Below are positions 9,497 through 17,609 of a stretch of DNA of 64,000 bases, piece by piece. The translations under genes and the position numbers were made by a program. The notes under the pieces were generated by a model. That model ran no database searches, was not told the DNA's origin, and was given only the letters and a program-made list of their open reading frames with translations. Source of the DNA: Hymenobacter aquaticus (GTDB lineage: Bacteria > Bacteroidota > Bacteroidia > Cytophagales > Hymenobacteraceae); the NCBI RefSeq assembly GCF_004765605.1, contig NZ_SRLC01000001.1:248001-312000 (forward strand), in the 5' to 3' direction. Within the stretch, counting starts at the first letter, position 1. Every line of letters begins with the position of its first letter.

Positions 9497-9962
9497 CGAA
9501 GCTAAAGGCATAGGCGTGCTGGTCGTCGGGCTCGTGCCGCTCCCGGGTTTCCTCGCGCCACTCGCCCGGCAACAGGTCCGGAAACACCGCGTCGCCCTCA
9601 AAGTCGTGGTGCACTTCGGTCAGGTACACCGTATCGGCCATCGGCAGGGCCTGGCGGTAGATTTCGCCGCCCCCAATCACGAAGATATTTTCATCGGTGG
9701 TGCGGGCCGTTTCCAGGGCGTCGGCAATGGAAAACGCGGCCTCGCAGCCTGTTGCCTGCCAGTCGGCCTGGCGCGTTACCACGATGTTGCGCCGCTTGGG
9801 CAGGGGCCGGCCAATGGCTTCAAACGTGCGCCGGCCCATGATAATTGGGTGGTTCAGCGTCAGGCGCTTAAAGTGCTTCAGATCATCCGGCAAGTGCCAG
9901 ATCAGCTGATTGTCCCGGCCAATCACGCCGTTATCGGCTACGGCTACCACTAAGGCTATCAT
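9477..9962 (-). CDS. folA: Dihydrofolate reductase
   Basis: 161 residues, the usual size. The chain has the canonical N-terminus (IALVVAVADNGVIGRDNQ), the folate-binding WHLPDDLKHF, the NADPH-binding IMGRRTFEAIGRPLPKRRN and the late GGGEIYRQALP segment. It reduces dihydrofolate to tetrahydrofolate in the cytoplasm. Its start codon overlaps the stop of fmt as ATGA (9959-9962), indicating translational coupling. The pairing is sensible because fmt consumes 10-formyl-tetrahydrofolate. Confidence 0.96.
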   Translation of the reverse strand: MIALVVAVADNGVIGRDNQLIWHLPDDLKHFKRLTLNHPIIMGRRTFEAIGRPLPKRRNIVVTRQADWQATGCEAAFSIADALETARTTDENIFVIGGGEIYRQALPMADTVYLTEVHHDFEGDAVFPDLLPGEWREETRERHEPDDQHAYAFSFVTLRRR

Positions 9963-10900
9963 ACGGTCGGGGCGTTTAAGACGGCAGCGTTGAAACCGCG
10001 CAGAAACTCAACCACGGGCATACGCTTTTTGCCTTCCAGCTGCACGTCGAGCAGGTCGAGCTGGCCCTGGCCGGTGTGCAGGCGCAGGTAGGTGCGGCCG
10101 TCGGTAGCCCAGGTGCCGGGCGCGGCGGGCTTGGTTTCGTCTAGCGCTTTGGCCTTGAAAATCTTGAGCGTGCGGCCGTCGGGCAGCTGGGTGAAGGCCG
10201 TAGGAATGGGCGACAGGCCCCGCACCAGGTTCACCAGCGCCGCGGCGGGCTGCGCCGCGTCAAGGCGGCCGGTTTCCTTCTGGATTTTAGGCGCGGATTT
10301 CAGCTCCTGGCCCGTAGTCTGCGGAATGCTGGGCGCGGTGCCGGCGGCAATAGCCTGCACGGTGCGCAACGCCAGCCGGGCCCCGGCAGCTTTGAGCTTC
10401 TCGTAGAGCGCGCCGAAGTCGTCGTCGTCGGCAATGGGCACCACGTCCTGGAAAATCAGGTTGCCGGTGTCGATTTCGTGCTGCAGGAAAAACGACGTGA
10501 CGCCGGTTTGCTTTTCCCCCTGAATCAGGGCCCAGTTGATGGGCGCCGCCCCGCGGTACTGGGGCAGGAGTGAAGCGTGAATGTTGATAGAACCCAGCCG
10601 CGGCATGTTCCACACGGCCTCGGGCAGCATCCGGAAGGCGACTACCACCTGCAAATCGGCCGCGTAGCCGCGCAGCTCCTGCTGAAACTCCGGCGCCTTC
10701 AGATTCGTGGGCTGCAGCACCGGCAGGCCGTGGGCCGCCGCCGCCTGCTTCACCGCCGACTCAGCCAGCTGCCGGCCCCGGCCCGCGGGCTTATCGGGCG
10801 CGGTAATGACGGCCACCACTTCGCAGCCGGACCAGGTAAGCAGGGTTTCGAGGGTAGGCACGGCAAACTCGGGCGTGCCCATGAAGACTATTCGTAGCAT
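9959..10900 (-). CDS. fmt: Methionyl-tRNA formyltransferase
   Basis: 313 residues from ATG 10900, where MLRIVFMGTPEFAVPTLETL begins exactly as in the family. The catalytic motif SINIHASLLPQYRGAAPINW (around residues 105-125) is intact, and the C-terminal OB-like tRNA-binding domain is present (LRLHTGQGQLDLLDVQLEGK). It formylates Met-tRNAi in the cytoplasm. It overlaps folA by 4 bp. Upstream lies a palindrome that separates it from the NamZ-like gene on the same strand. Confidence 0.96.
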   Translation of the reverse strand: MLRIVFMGTPEFAVPTLETLLTWSGCEVVAVITAPDKPAGRGRQLAESAVKQAAAAHGLPVLQPTNLKAPEFQQELRGYAADLQVVVAFRMLPEAVWNMPRLGSINIHASLLPQYRGAAPINWALIQGEKQTGVTSFFLQHEIDTGNLIFQDVVPIADDDDFGALYEKLKAAGARLALRTVQAIAAGTAPSIPQTTGQELKSAPKIQKETGRLDAAQPAAALVNLVRGLSPIPTAFTQLPDGRTLKIFKAKALDETKPAAPGTWATDGRTYLRLHTGQGQLDLLDVQLEGKKRMPVVEFLRGFNAAVLNAPTV

Positions 10901-10910
10901 ATGTAGTATT

Positions 10911-10998
10911 TCACGCAGTGTCTCGCAGTGGATTACGCAGTGGCCCGCTGGGGCGACACTGCGAGACACCGCGCCGCCTACTGCGAGACCCTGCGTGA
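10911..10998. repeat. Intergenic inverted repeat between namZ-like gene and fmt
   Basis: A 19-bp arm at 10911-10929 (TCACGCAGTGTCTCGCAGT) pairs with 10980-10998 with one mismatch. An extra copy of the right half (CACTGCGAGACAC) sits at 10957-10969, allowing an alternative, shorter hairpin. It lies 3 bp from the namZ-like stop and 10 bp from the fmt start, so it can fold in the shared transcript. Confidence 0.75.
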
Positions 10999-11001
10999 GT
11001 T

Positions 11002-12237
11002 TTACTTGAAATCCGGGTACAGCAAATACTTCTTGCGCAGCGCCTTGTACTGCCCCAGCGCCGGCTCCCAGCTCTTGCGGATTTCCTTTTCCGATTTGCC
11101 CGCCACCACCATCTCCCGCAACGAGTTGGTGCCGGTGAGCTGCTCGAAGTACTTGCCGAAGAACTTGTCCTTGGCCGTGCTCTGCTGGTAAAAGTCAATC
11201 AGGTAGCGCAGGGTGAAGCCGCCGGATTCAGCCGCGGAGAGCTTGCGCAAGTCCTGGCCGTAGCATTTCTGTCCGTTCAGCGGCGGCTGGGGCGAGCCGG
11301 TGGTGGGGTGGGGCGTGAAGCTGAAGGGCCGGGAAGTGGGCTGAGTCGGCGCGCCTATCATTTCGAAGGGTGCCTCCGTGCCCCGGCCCACACTCACGTT
11401 GGTACCCTCAAACAAACAGATGGTGGGGTAGAGCAGCACCGCGTGGGCGTTGGGCAGGTTGGGCGAGGGCCGCACCGGCAGCTCGTAGCGCGTAGCGTGG
11501 GTGTAGCCCGCCACTGGCACCACCGTCAGGGGGCATTGCTTGCCGCCGGCCAGCCACTTTTCGCCGTTGATCATCTGGGCCAGCTCGCCCACCGTCAGGC
11601 CGTGCACCACCGGAATGGGGTGCATGCCCACGAACGACTTATGCTGGGGCTCCAGCACGGGCCCATCCACGTAGAAGCCGTTGGGGTTGGGCCGGTCCAG
11701 CACGATGACGCTCTTGCCCTGCTCGGCGGCGGCTTCCATCACGTAGTGCATCGTGCTGATAAAGGTGTAAAACCGCACGCCCACGTCCTGAATGTCGAAA
11801 ATGAGCACGTCCACGTCGGCCAGCATTTCCGCCGAGGGCTTCTTGCTTTTGCCGTAGAGCGACTTCACCGGCAGCCCGCTGCGGGTGTCGCGCCCGTCCT
11901 TGATGGTGGCCCCGTCGGCTTCTTCTCCCCGAAAGCCGTGCTCGGGGGCAAAAATGGCTTTCACCTGCACGCCCTGGCTCAGCAGCGTGTCCACGAGGTG
12001 AGTGCGGCCCACCAATGACGTTTGATTCACGACCAGACCCACGCGCTTGCCTTGCAGCAGCGGCAGATACTTGCCAAACTGCGCCGCGCCCATTTGCAGG
12101 CCCGCCGGCGCCGGCGGGGCCGTTTGCGCGGCCGTTTCGGGCGCCCGGTCGGGCGTGGCCAGCCGGGCCGGGGAGGGCGTGCAGTAGCCCACGAAGAGCG
12201 CGAAGCCGAGCAGGCCACAGAAGATAGAAGATGCCAT
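11002..12237 (-). CDS. DUF1343 / NamZ-like exo-beta-N-acetylmuramidase
   Basis: 411 residues. The DUF1343 core is clear: LQGKRVGLVVNQTSLVGRTH near residue 60, then FAPEHGFRGE, IFDIQDVGVRFYTFISTMHY, VLDRPNPNGFYVDGP and the EGTNVSVGRGTEAPFE signature. NamZ enzymes (glycoside hydrolase family 171) remove terminal MurNAc from peptidoglycan fragments. The N-terminus is hydrophobic with a Cys at residue 19 (VGYC), but Tyr before Cys is poor for a lipobox, so simple export or a membrane anchor is as likely as a lipoprotein. Its start is only 48 bp from the divergent permease gene. Confidence 0.88.
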   Translation of the reverse strand: MASSIFCGLLGFALFVGYCTPSPARLATPDRAPETAAQTAPPAPAGLQMGAAQFGKYLPLLQGKRVGLVVNQTSLVGRTHLVDTLLSQGVQVKAIFAPEHGFRGEEADGATIKDGRDTRSGLPVKSLYGKSKKPSAEMLADVDVLIFDIQDVGVRFYTFISTMHYVMEAAAEQGKSVIVLDRPNPNGFYVDGPVLEPQHKSFVGMHPIPVVHGLTVGELAQMINGEKWLAGGKQCPLTVVPVAGYTHATRYELPVRPSPNLPNAHAVLLYPTICLFEGTNVSVGRGTEAPFEMIGAPTQPTSRPFSFTPHPTTGSPQPPLNGQKCYGQDLRKLSAAESGGFTLRYLIDFYQQSTAKDKFFGKYFEQLTGTNSLREMVVAGKSEKEIRKSWEPALGQYKALRKKYLLYPDFK

Positions 12238-12272
12238 CAGGAAACGAAGCTAGGAAACTGAACGTAGACGCG

Positions 12273-12280
12273 TAGCTTTA
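12273..12280 (+). promoter_or_regulatory. -7-like element 5 nt before the permease start
   Basis: TAGCTTTA resembles the Bacteroidota -7 consensus TAnnTTTG and ends five bases before GTG 12286, which would give a leaderless or near-leaderless mRNA. No matching -33 TTTG was found. Confidence 0.35.
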
Positions 12281-12285
12281 CGCCA

Positions 12286-13500
12286 GTGAACATCTCGCGG
12301 TACATATCCAATAAGATTGACGGAGCCGACACCGGGTCTTTTACCTCGTCGGTGACAAAAATAGCCATTATCAGCATTGCGCTGGGCGTGGCCGTCATGA
12401 TTGTGTCGTTTGCCATCCTGGAAGGATTCCGCAACGAGATTCAAAGCAAGATCTTTTCCTTTGGCGCCCACCTGCAAGTCAGCAAGTACGACACCAACAA
12501 TTCTCTGGAGGTTGAGCCCATCGGCGGGCCGCGGCTGATCAAGGACTTGCACCGCTTCAAGCAGGTGAAGTCGACCCAGTCGTTTGCCCGCAAAACGGCC
12601 ATCATCAAGACCAAGGAGGAAGTGCTGGGCGTGGTGCTCAAGGGCATCGACGAGAAAGACGGCATCTCGCCGATGCGCGAAAACCTGGTGGCCGGCAAGT
12701 TCCTGGCTTTCCCCGACTCGGCGGCCAGCAACGACGTGCTGCTCAGTCGCAAAGTGGCCGACAAGCTGCGCCTGAAAGTGGGCGACGAAGCCCTGTTCTA
12801 CTTTATCCAGAACCCGCCCCGGGTGCGCAAGTTCAACGTGCGCGGCATTTACCAGACCGGCCTCGACGAGTTCGATGAGGTCTACATCATCGGCGACATC
12901 CGCCAGATCCGGGAGCTGAACGCCTGGCCCGACTCGCTGGTGGGCGGGGTGGAAGTCGTGCTCAAGGACTTCAACCAGCTCGACCCGGTTTCGGACAACA
13001 TGTACGAAAACCTGCGCTACGACCTCAAGCTGGACAAAATCACGGATCAGTACGCCCAGCTGTTCGACTGGCTGAAGCTGCTGAACCGCAACGTGGTTAT
13101 CTTCCTGATCCTGATCATCTTCGTGGCGACGTTCAACATGGTGGCCACTATCTTTATCATGATTCTGGAGCGCACCAACATGATTGGCGTGCTCAAGGCC
13201 CTGGGCGCCACCGACAACCAGATCCGCAGCATGTTTTTCTACCGGGGCCTGAGCCTCACGCTGCGCGGCATGCTCTACGGCAACCTCATCGGGCTGGGCT
13301 TCTGCGCCATCCAGTACTTTTTCCACCCGATTCCGCTGGACCCCGAGAACTACTACATGGACCGGGTGCCGATTTTCTGGGACCCCACGATGGTCCTCAT
13401 TCTCAACGTGGCCACCTTCCTGACCTCTCTGCTGGCCGTGCTCATTCCCACCTACCTGATTTCGCGCATCCGCCCGGTGGCGGCCATCAAGTTCGACTAA
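12286..13500 (+). CDS. FtsX/LolE-type ABC transporter permease
   Basis: 404 residues starting at GTG 12286. It has one N-terminal membrane helix (IAIISIALGVAVMIVSFAIL, about 25-45), a roughly 220-residue periplasmic MacB-like domain, and three C-terminal helices. The FtsX hallmark is between helices 2 and 3: MIGVLKALGATDNQIRSMFF. This architecture is that of LolC/LolE, lipoprotein release permeases, or related MacB-class permeases in the inner membrane. No ATPase gene is adjacent, so the partner is encoded elsewhere and the exact role (lipoprotein release versus other mechanotransmission) is unresolved. Confidence 0.85.
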   Translation: MNISRYISNKIDGADTGSFTSSVTKIAIISIALGVAVMIVSFAILEGFRNEIQSKIFSFGAHLQVSKYDTNNSLEVEPIGGPRLIKDLHRFKQVKSTQSFARKTAIIKTKEEVLGVVLKGIDEKDGISPMRENLVAGKFLAFPDSAASNDVLLSRKVADKLRLKVGDEALFYFIQNPPRVRKFNVRGIYQTGLDEFDEVYIIGDIRQIRELNAWPDSLVGGVEVVLKDFNQLDPVSDNMYENLRYDLKLDKITDQYAQLFDWLKLLNRNVVIFLILIIFVATFNMVATIFIMILERTNMIGVLKALGATDNQIRSMFFYRGLSLTLRGMLYGNLIGLGFCAIQYFFHPIPLDPENYYMDRVPIFWDPTMVLILNVATFLTSLLAVLIPTYLISRIRPVAAIKFD

Positions 13501-13517
13501 GCCGCCTTGCCTCGTTT

Positions 13518-13671
13518 GTCATCCTGAGCCTTGGCGAAGGACCTTCCTTGCCTGAGTGACAAGCCTGATTCAACCCAAAAAAGCCCTTTACTACTGCGGT
13601 GGTAAAGGGCTTTTTGCGTTGGCGCGAGCGGCGGTAGGGTAGGAAGGTCCTTCGCCAAAGCTCAGGATGAC
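13518..13671. repeat. Long nested palindromic repeat, family A copy 1
   Basis: Outer arms begin GTCATCCTGAGC and end with its complement; about 31 bp pair with one mismatch and include CGAAGGACCTTCCT. A second hairpin sits inside (13578-13615). The element starts 17 bp after the permease stop. A close relative with the same inner hairpin is at 19371-19535. Confidence 0.88.
13578..13615. terminator. Terminator hairpin inside repeat A1
   Basis: A 14-bp perfect stem (AAAAAGCCCTTTAC with its complement) has a 10-nt loop and T/A runs on both sides, so it can end transcription from either strand. Confidence 0.8.
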
Positions 13672-13706
13672 AGCCGGGAAGCTGGCACTGCACCATCCCA
13701 ACCTGA

Positions 13707-13729
13707 CAACGTTGCCGGGAACGTTTGCA
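13707..13729. promoter_or_regulatory. Possible LacI-family operator upstream of the Gfo/Idh/MocA gene
   Basis: CAACGTTGCCGGGAACGTTTGC contains two AACGTT cores 6 bp apart, and its right half, AACGTTTGC, resembles LacI/GalR half-sites. It lies about 95 bp before the start of a sugar-oxidoreductase-like gene. Assignment rests on motif shape only. Confidence 0.3.
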
Positions 13730-13822
13730 TAGATAAAAACGCGCCGGCGCTTCCCAATCAGCGGAAATACCGGCAGCTTCAGCGTGTTTCCATGCTTCGC
13801 TCTTCCTAACCCTGCCATTCCC

Positions 13823-15178
13823 ATGCTGCGCCGAACCTTCCTCCAAACCACCGGCACCGCCCTGGCCGGTACGCTGCTGACTGATAACGCCCTGGCCGCG
13901 GCCCTGGCCGCGGCCCTGGCCGCGGCCCTGGCCGGCTCCCGCAAGCGCGTGGCGATGGTGGGCACCGGCCACCGCGGGCTGGGCATGTGGGGCACGTCCG
14001 TGCTCAAGGAGTTTGGCGACCAAATCGAATTCGTGGGCCTCTGCGACATCAACCCCGGCCGGGTGGCTACGGGCAAGAAGATGCTGGGCGTGAAGTGCCC
14101 CACCTTCACCGACTTCGACCAGATGATGAAGCAGACCAAGCCCGAGCTGCTGATTGTAACCACCGTGGATGCTGCCCACAACGAGTTCATCATCAAGGGT
14201 ATGGAATATAGGGCCAACATCGTCACGGAAAAGCCCATGACCACCGACGAGCAGAAGTGCGAAGCCATTCTGCAGGCCGAGCGGCGCACCGGCAAAACGG
14301 TGATGGTCACGTTCAATTACCGCTACTCGCCCCACCGCCAGAAGCTCTACGAGCTGCTGCGCTCTGGCGTCATCGGCACCATCACCTCGGCCGACTTCCA
14401 CTGGTACCTCGACGTGTACCACGGGGCCGACTACTTCCGGCGCTGGCACCGCCGCCGCGAAAACAGCGGCTCGCTGCTGGTGCACAAGGCCTCCCACCAC
14501 TTCGACCTGCTCAACTGGTGGCTCGACTCGGACCCGGAGGAGGTGTACGGCAACGGGCAGCTGAATTTCTACGGCAAAAACAACAGCTTCCGCCACTCCC
14601 ACTGCCGGCCCTGCCCGCACAAAGGCAAGTGCCAGTTCTACTGGGACATCACCAAGGATGAGCGCCTGACCAAGATCTACGTCGACAACGAAAAGTACGA
14701 CGGCTACCACCGGGACGGCTGCGTGTGGCGCGAAGACGTGGACATCTTCGACAAAATGGCCGTGCAGATCAAGTACGCCAACCAGGTGCAGGTCAGCTAC
14801 TCGCTCACCACCTACTCGCCCTACGAGGGCTACCGGATTTCCTTTAATGGCACCAAGGGCAAAATCGACGCCTGGATCAAAGAAAAGCAGCCCTGGGAAG
14901 CCGAGCGCTACGACGAAATCCAGGTCACGACCAACTTCGGCCAGCGGGAGCTGATCCAGATTCCCAACACCGAGGAAGGCCACGGCGGCGGCGACGTGCG
15001 CCTGCGCAAGCAAATCTTCGCGCCCGATGGCCAGGACCCCTTCCGCCAGGCCGCCCGCAGCCGCGACGGGGCCCTGGCCGTGCTGGTTGGCATTGCGGCC
15101 CGCAAAAGCATCGACAGCGGCCAGCCCATCCGCATCGGCGACCTGACCTCACTCAAGCCCCAGGCCCGGCGGGTGTAG
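13823..15178 (+). CDS. Tat-exported Gfo/Idh/MocA family NAD-dependent oxidoreductase
   Basis: 451 residues from ATG 13823. A twin-arginine-type signal is visible (LRRTFLQ at residues 2-8, then a hydrophobic stretch), with an unusual ALAA repeat before the mature part. The Rossmann motif MVGTGHRGLG follows at about residue 43, and the family-typical EKPMTTD is near 135. Members oxidise, reduce or epimerise sugars and inositols; several Bacteroidota members are periplasmic with tightly bound NAD. A Cys cluster (CRPCPHKGKC, about 275) is seen in a subset of this family. Substrate is unknown. A LacI-like operator candidate lies upstream. Confidence 0.87.
   Translation: MLRRTFLQTTGTALAGTLLTDNALAAALAAALAAALAGSRKRVAMVGTGHRGLGMWGTSVLKEFGDQIEFVGLCDINPGRVATGKKMLGVKCPTFTDFDQMMKQTKPELLIVTTVDAAHNEFIIKGMEYRANIVTEKPMTTDEQKCEAILQAERRTGKTVMVTFNYRYSPHRQKLYELLRSGVIGTITSADFHWYLDVYHGADYFRRWHRRRENSGSLLVHKASHHFDLLNWWLDSDPEEVYGNGQLNFYGKNNSFRHSHCRPCPHKGKCQFYWDITKDERLTKIYVDNEKYDGYHRDGCVWREDVDIFDKMAVQIKYANQVQVSYSLTTYSPYEGYRISFNGTKGKIDAWIKEKQPWEAERYDEIQVTTNFGQRELIQIPNTEEGHGGGDVRLRKQIFAPDGQDPFRQAARSRDGALAVLVGIAARKSIDSGQPIRIGDLTSLKPQARRV
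13889..13934 (+). repeat. 12-bp tandem repeat in the signal peptide of the oxidoreductase
   Basis: The unit GCCCTGGCCGCG occurs 3.8 times head to tail without mismatch and in frame, encoding Ala-Leu-Ala-Ala repeats (residues 23-37). Because the unit is 12 bp, copy-number change alters signal-peptide length without a frameshift. Confidence 0.95.
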
Positions 15179-15189
15179 AAGCGGGAACC

Positions 15190-15276
15190 TGTAACGCGAA
15201 GTTCCACTTCGCGAATCGTTGAACGACAGTCATTGTACTGGCGCACACGATTCGCGAAGTGGAACTTCGCGTTACA
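15190..15276. repeat. Perfect 30-bp inverted repeat, family C
   Basis: Arms 15190-15219 and 15247-15276 are exact complements with a 27-bp loop. Each arm also contains the internal palindrome CGCGAAGTTCCACTTCGCG. It fills the gap between two convergent genes, starting 11 bp after one stop and ending 8 bp before the other, and could serve as a bidirectional terminator. Confidence 0.9.
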
Positions 15277-15284
15277 GCTAGGTT

Positions 15285-15995
15285 TTAGCCAGCCGCCGCC
15301 AATACCTGACTTTGCAGAATCAAATTCGGGTCGGGGCAGAGCTTGGCCCACTGTTCGCGCTCGGCGGGGGCGGCCACGCCGGGGAAGTCACCTTCGCGGC
15401 CCAGCATGTTGGCAATAATCTGGAAGTGCAGGTGGGGTGGCCAGTCGCCGTTTTCGGGGTGGGGGCCCACCTCGGCAAACTTTTCGCCTTTCTCTAGCAG
15501 CATGCCCGGGCGCAGCAGCGCCACTTCGGCCCGGCCCAAGTGGCCGTAGAGGGTATAAAAGGTAGTGTCTTCCAGCTCGTGCTGCAAAATCACGGTGGGG
15601 CCGTAGTCGCCGAAATGGTCGTTGTCGGCCACGCTGTGCACGGTGGCGGCCAGCGGCGCCAGCACCGGCGTGCCGGCCCGCAGCCATACATCGACGCCCA
15701 GGTGCAGGGAGCGAGCCTGCTGGGCCGGGTCGCCAAACTGGCCGGGGCTGCGGCGGTAGATAACCCGGTCTTCGAGGTAGCCGCCCACGCCAATCAGGGC
15801 ATTCTGCGCTTCCAGCAGCCGGGCCACCAGCACTTCGAATGCCGCGGTGTCGCGCAGGTCGGCGGTGGCCAGGATGGGGTTGGCGGCGGTGAAATCGAGG
15901 CGGGCTACTTCGGGGGCGTTCAAATCGACGGGCAGCACGGGGCCAAACTCGTGCTGATGCCGTTCGAGCAGGGCGGAAAGGTCGGAACCAGACAT
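15285..15995 (-). CDS. M23 family (LytM-like) metallopeptidase
   Basis: 236 residues. Zinc-site motifs of M23 are present: HLGVD (about residue 115, HxxxD), YGHLG (about 168) and HLHFQI (about 205, HxH). No signal peptide is recognisable at the ATG 15995 start, which is unusual for a cell-wall endopeptidase and suggests either a cytoplasmic role or a distinct export route. The family cleaves peptidoglycan cross-links or glycine peptides. It is convergent with the preceding oxidoreductase gene. Confidence 0.85.
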   Translation of the reverse strand: MSGSDLSALLERHQHEFGPVLPVDLNAPEVARLDFTAANPILATADLRDTAAFEVLVARLLEAQNALIGVGGYLEDRVIYRRSPGQFGDPAQQARSLHLGVDVWLRAGTPVLAPLAATVHSVADNDHFGDYGPTVILQHELEDTTFYTLYGHLGRAEVALLRPGMLLEKGEKFAEVGPHPENGDWPPHLHFQIIANMLGREGDFPGVAAPAEREQWAKLCPDPNLILQSQVLAAAG

Positions 15996-16159
15996 AGGTA
16001 AAATCGTTATTTCGGAAAGCAGTGGGAGCGAGGCCGCAAGCTAAAGCCTTCTGGTATGCCGACCAAGCCGCCCCATTTGCCGTACTTTGCACGCCCGTCG
16101 CCCCAGCGCCACGGTTTGTCCCGATTCTACCTTTCCAATCCCCGAAGTTCTTTGCCCCG

Positions 16160-17266
16160 ATGAGCAGCCCCTACCTGATGCTTAACGTCGTGGAAATCAC
16201 CCACGAAACCGCCGACGCCGCCACCATTCACCTCGAACGGCCCGACCGCCAGCCCGTGGCCTGTGAGCCCGGCCAGTTCCTGACGCTGATTCTGCCCTGC
16301 GGCCCCGGCGGCAAAAAGGAGCGCCGCGCCTACTCGCTCAGCAGCACGCCCTCGGAAGCGCCGCGCCTCTCGGTCACGGTGAAGCGCGTGACCGGCGGCC
16401 TGGTCAGCAACTACCTGCTCGACACGGTGAAGGTGGGCCAGCAGCTGGAGGTAATGGCACCGCTGGGCAACTTCACGCTCAAAACTAGCCCCCAGGCGGC
16501 CCGTAGCATCGTGCTGGTCGGGGCCGGCAGCGGCATCACCCCGCTCATGTCCATCCTCAAGGCCGTGGTGCGCGACGAGCCCCGCAGCCACGTGCTGCTC
16601 GTGTACGGCAACCGCACCGAGGAATCGGTGATTTTCCGCCAGCAGCTCCAGCAGCTGGAGAATCAGGCCGGCGGGCGGCTGCAGGTCGAGCACGTGTTCA
16701 GCCAGCCCAGCAGCCCCACGTCGGGCCACCGCCACACCGGCCGCCTCAACCGCACCATGCTGCTGCGCATTCTGGAGCAGCGCCACCAGTTTCCGGCCCA
16801 GCAGGCCGAGTACTACCTTTGCGGCCCCGAGGGCATGATGACCGAAGCCCGCGCCGCCCTCGATTTGCTCGGGGTGCCCGCCGCCCGCATTCAGCGCGAG
16901 AGTTTCGTGGCCGCCGCCGAAACCATTGAAGCCGCCGCCGGCCAGCCCAACGGCCACGGCGACGTGTCGGACGCCGCCGACGACAAAATCACGGCCCGCA
17001 CCGTCACCATTCATTACGAGGGTGCCGAGTACGAGCTGGAGGTAAAGCCCAGCCAGACCATTCTGGAAGCCGCCCTCGACCAGGACATCGACCTACCCTA
17101 CAGCTGCCAGGCCGGCCTCTGCACCGCCTGCCGCGGCAAGTGCCTCTCGGGCAAAGTGCACCTGGATGAGCGCGAAGGCCTGTCCGACTCCGAAATGAAG
17201 CAGGGCTACGTGCTGCTTTGCGTGGGCCACCCCGTCACCGACGACGTGGTTATCGAAGTCGACTAG
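16160..17266 (+). CDS. PaaE-like flavin reductase with C-terminal 2Fe-2S ferredoxin domain
   Basis: 368 residues from ATG 16160. An FAD-binding ferredoxin-reductase domain comes first (RAYSLSSTP), then an NAD(P)-binding domain (GAGSGITPLMSI, CGPEGMM) and a plant-type 2Fe-2S domain at the end (CQAGLCTACRGKC, then CVGH). This order is that of ring-1,2-phenylacetyl-CoA epoxidase reductase PaaE and related oxygenase reductases, which pass electrons from NADPH to a diiron oxygenase. No paaABCD genes are nearby, so the partner is unknown. TACTTTGC at 16083-16090 is a promoter-like element. Confidence 0.88.
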   Translation: MSSPYLMLNVVEITHETADAATIHLERPDRQPVACEPGQFLTLILPCGPGGKKERRAYSLSSTPSEAPRLSVTVKRVTGGLVSNYLLDTVKVGQQLEVMAPLGNFTLKTSPQAARSIVLVGAGSGITPLMSILKAVVRDEPRSHVLLVYGNRTEESVIFRQQLQQLENQAGGRLQVEHVFSQPSSPTSGHRHTGRLNRTMLLRILEQRHQFPAQQAEYYLCGPEGMMTEARAALDLLGVPAARIQRESFVAAAETIEAAAGQPNGHGDVSDAADDKITARTVTIHYEGAEYELEVKPSQTILEAALDQDIDLPYSCQAGLCTACRGKCLSGKVHLDEREGLSDSEMKQGYVLLCVGHPVTDDVVIEVD

Positions 17267-17289
17267 CCGGCGAAGCCAGCCTAAAACAC

Positions 17290-17382
17290 AACGTCATGTC
17301 GACCAGCGGGAGACATCTCGCGTGCAACGGTAATTAAGTTACTACTGCACGCGAGATGTCTCCCGCTGGTCGACATGACGTT
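17290..17382. repeat. Perfect 37-bp inverted repeat, family B copy 1
   Basis: Arms 17290-17326 and 17346-17382 are exact complements around a 19-bp AT-rich loop. The arm starts AACGTCATGTCGACCAGCGG and ends with CATCTCGCGTGCA. It lies 23 bp behind the reductase stop codon. Copies with matched substitutions are at 21616-21710 and 24431-24536. The remaining 17383-17609 holds no credible gene. Confidence 0.93.
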
Positions 17383-17596
17383 CTTTCTATCTATTTCCCC
17401 ATTCAACCAACTTTCCCCGCTGCTGTCCGGTTATTTTCTGCCGCACTTTCCGCCCGGAATAAGCCAACGACTTTTCCCGGTGGCGCGTAGAAACCAGGTT
17501 ACGCATCGGGAAGAGTTTCTGGTGTTGTTTTTTCTTTCTTCCGCCGCTGGCTAAAGCTGTTCCGAAGGTTAGCGCGCAATCTTTCGTCTCCCGACG

Positions 17597-17604
17597 TATC
17601 TTGC
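17597..17604 (+). promoter_or_regulatory. -7-like element next to the M3 peptidase start
   Basis: TATCTTGC ends 5 bp before ATG 17610 and 8 bp before ATG 17613, consistent with a leaderless transcript. It is one T short of the TAnnTTTG consensus. Confidence 0.35.
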
Positions 17605-17609
17605 TATTC

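Noticed and set aside
13487-15013. Minus-strand 508-codon open frame antisense to the oxidoreductase
   Set aside because: It is the complement of a well-supported Gfo/Idh/MocA gene and spans the palindromic repeat; composition is not protein-like.
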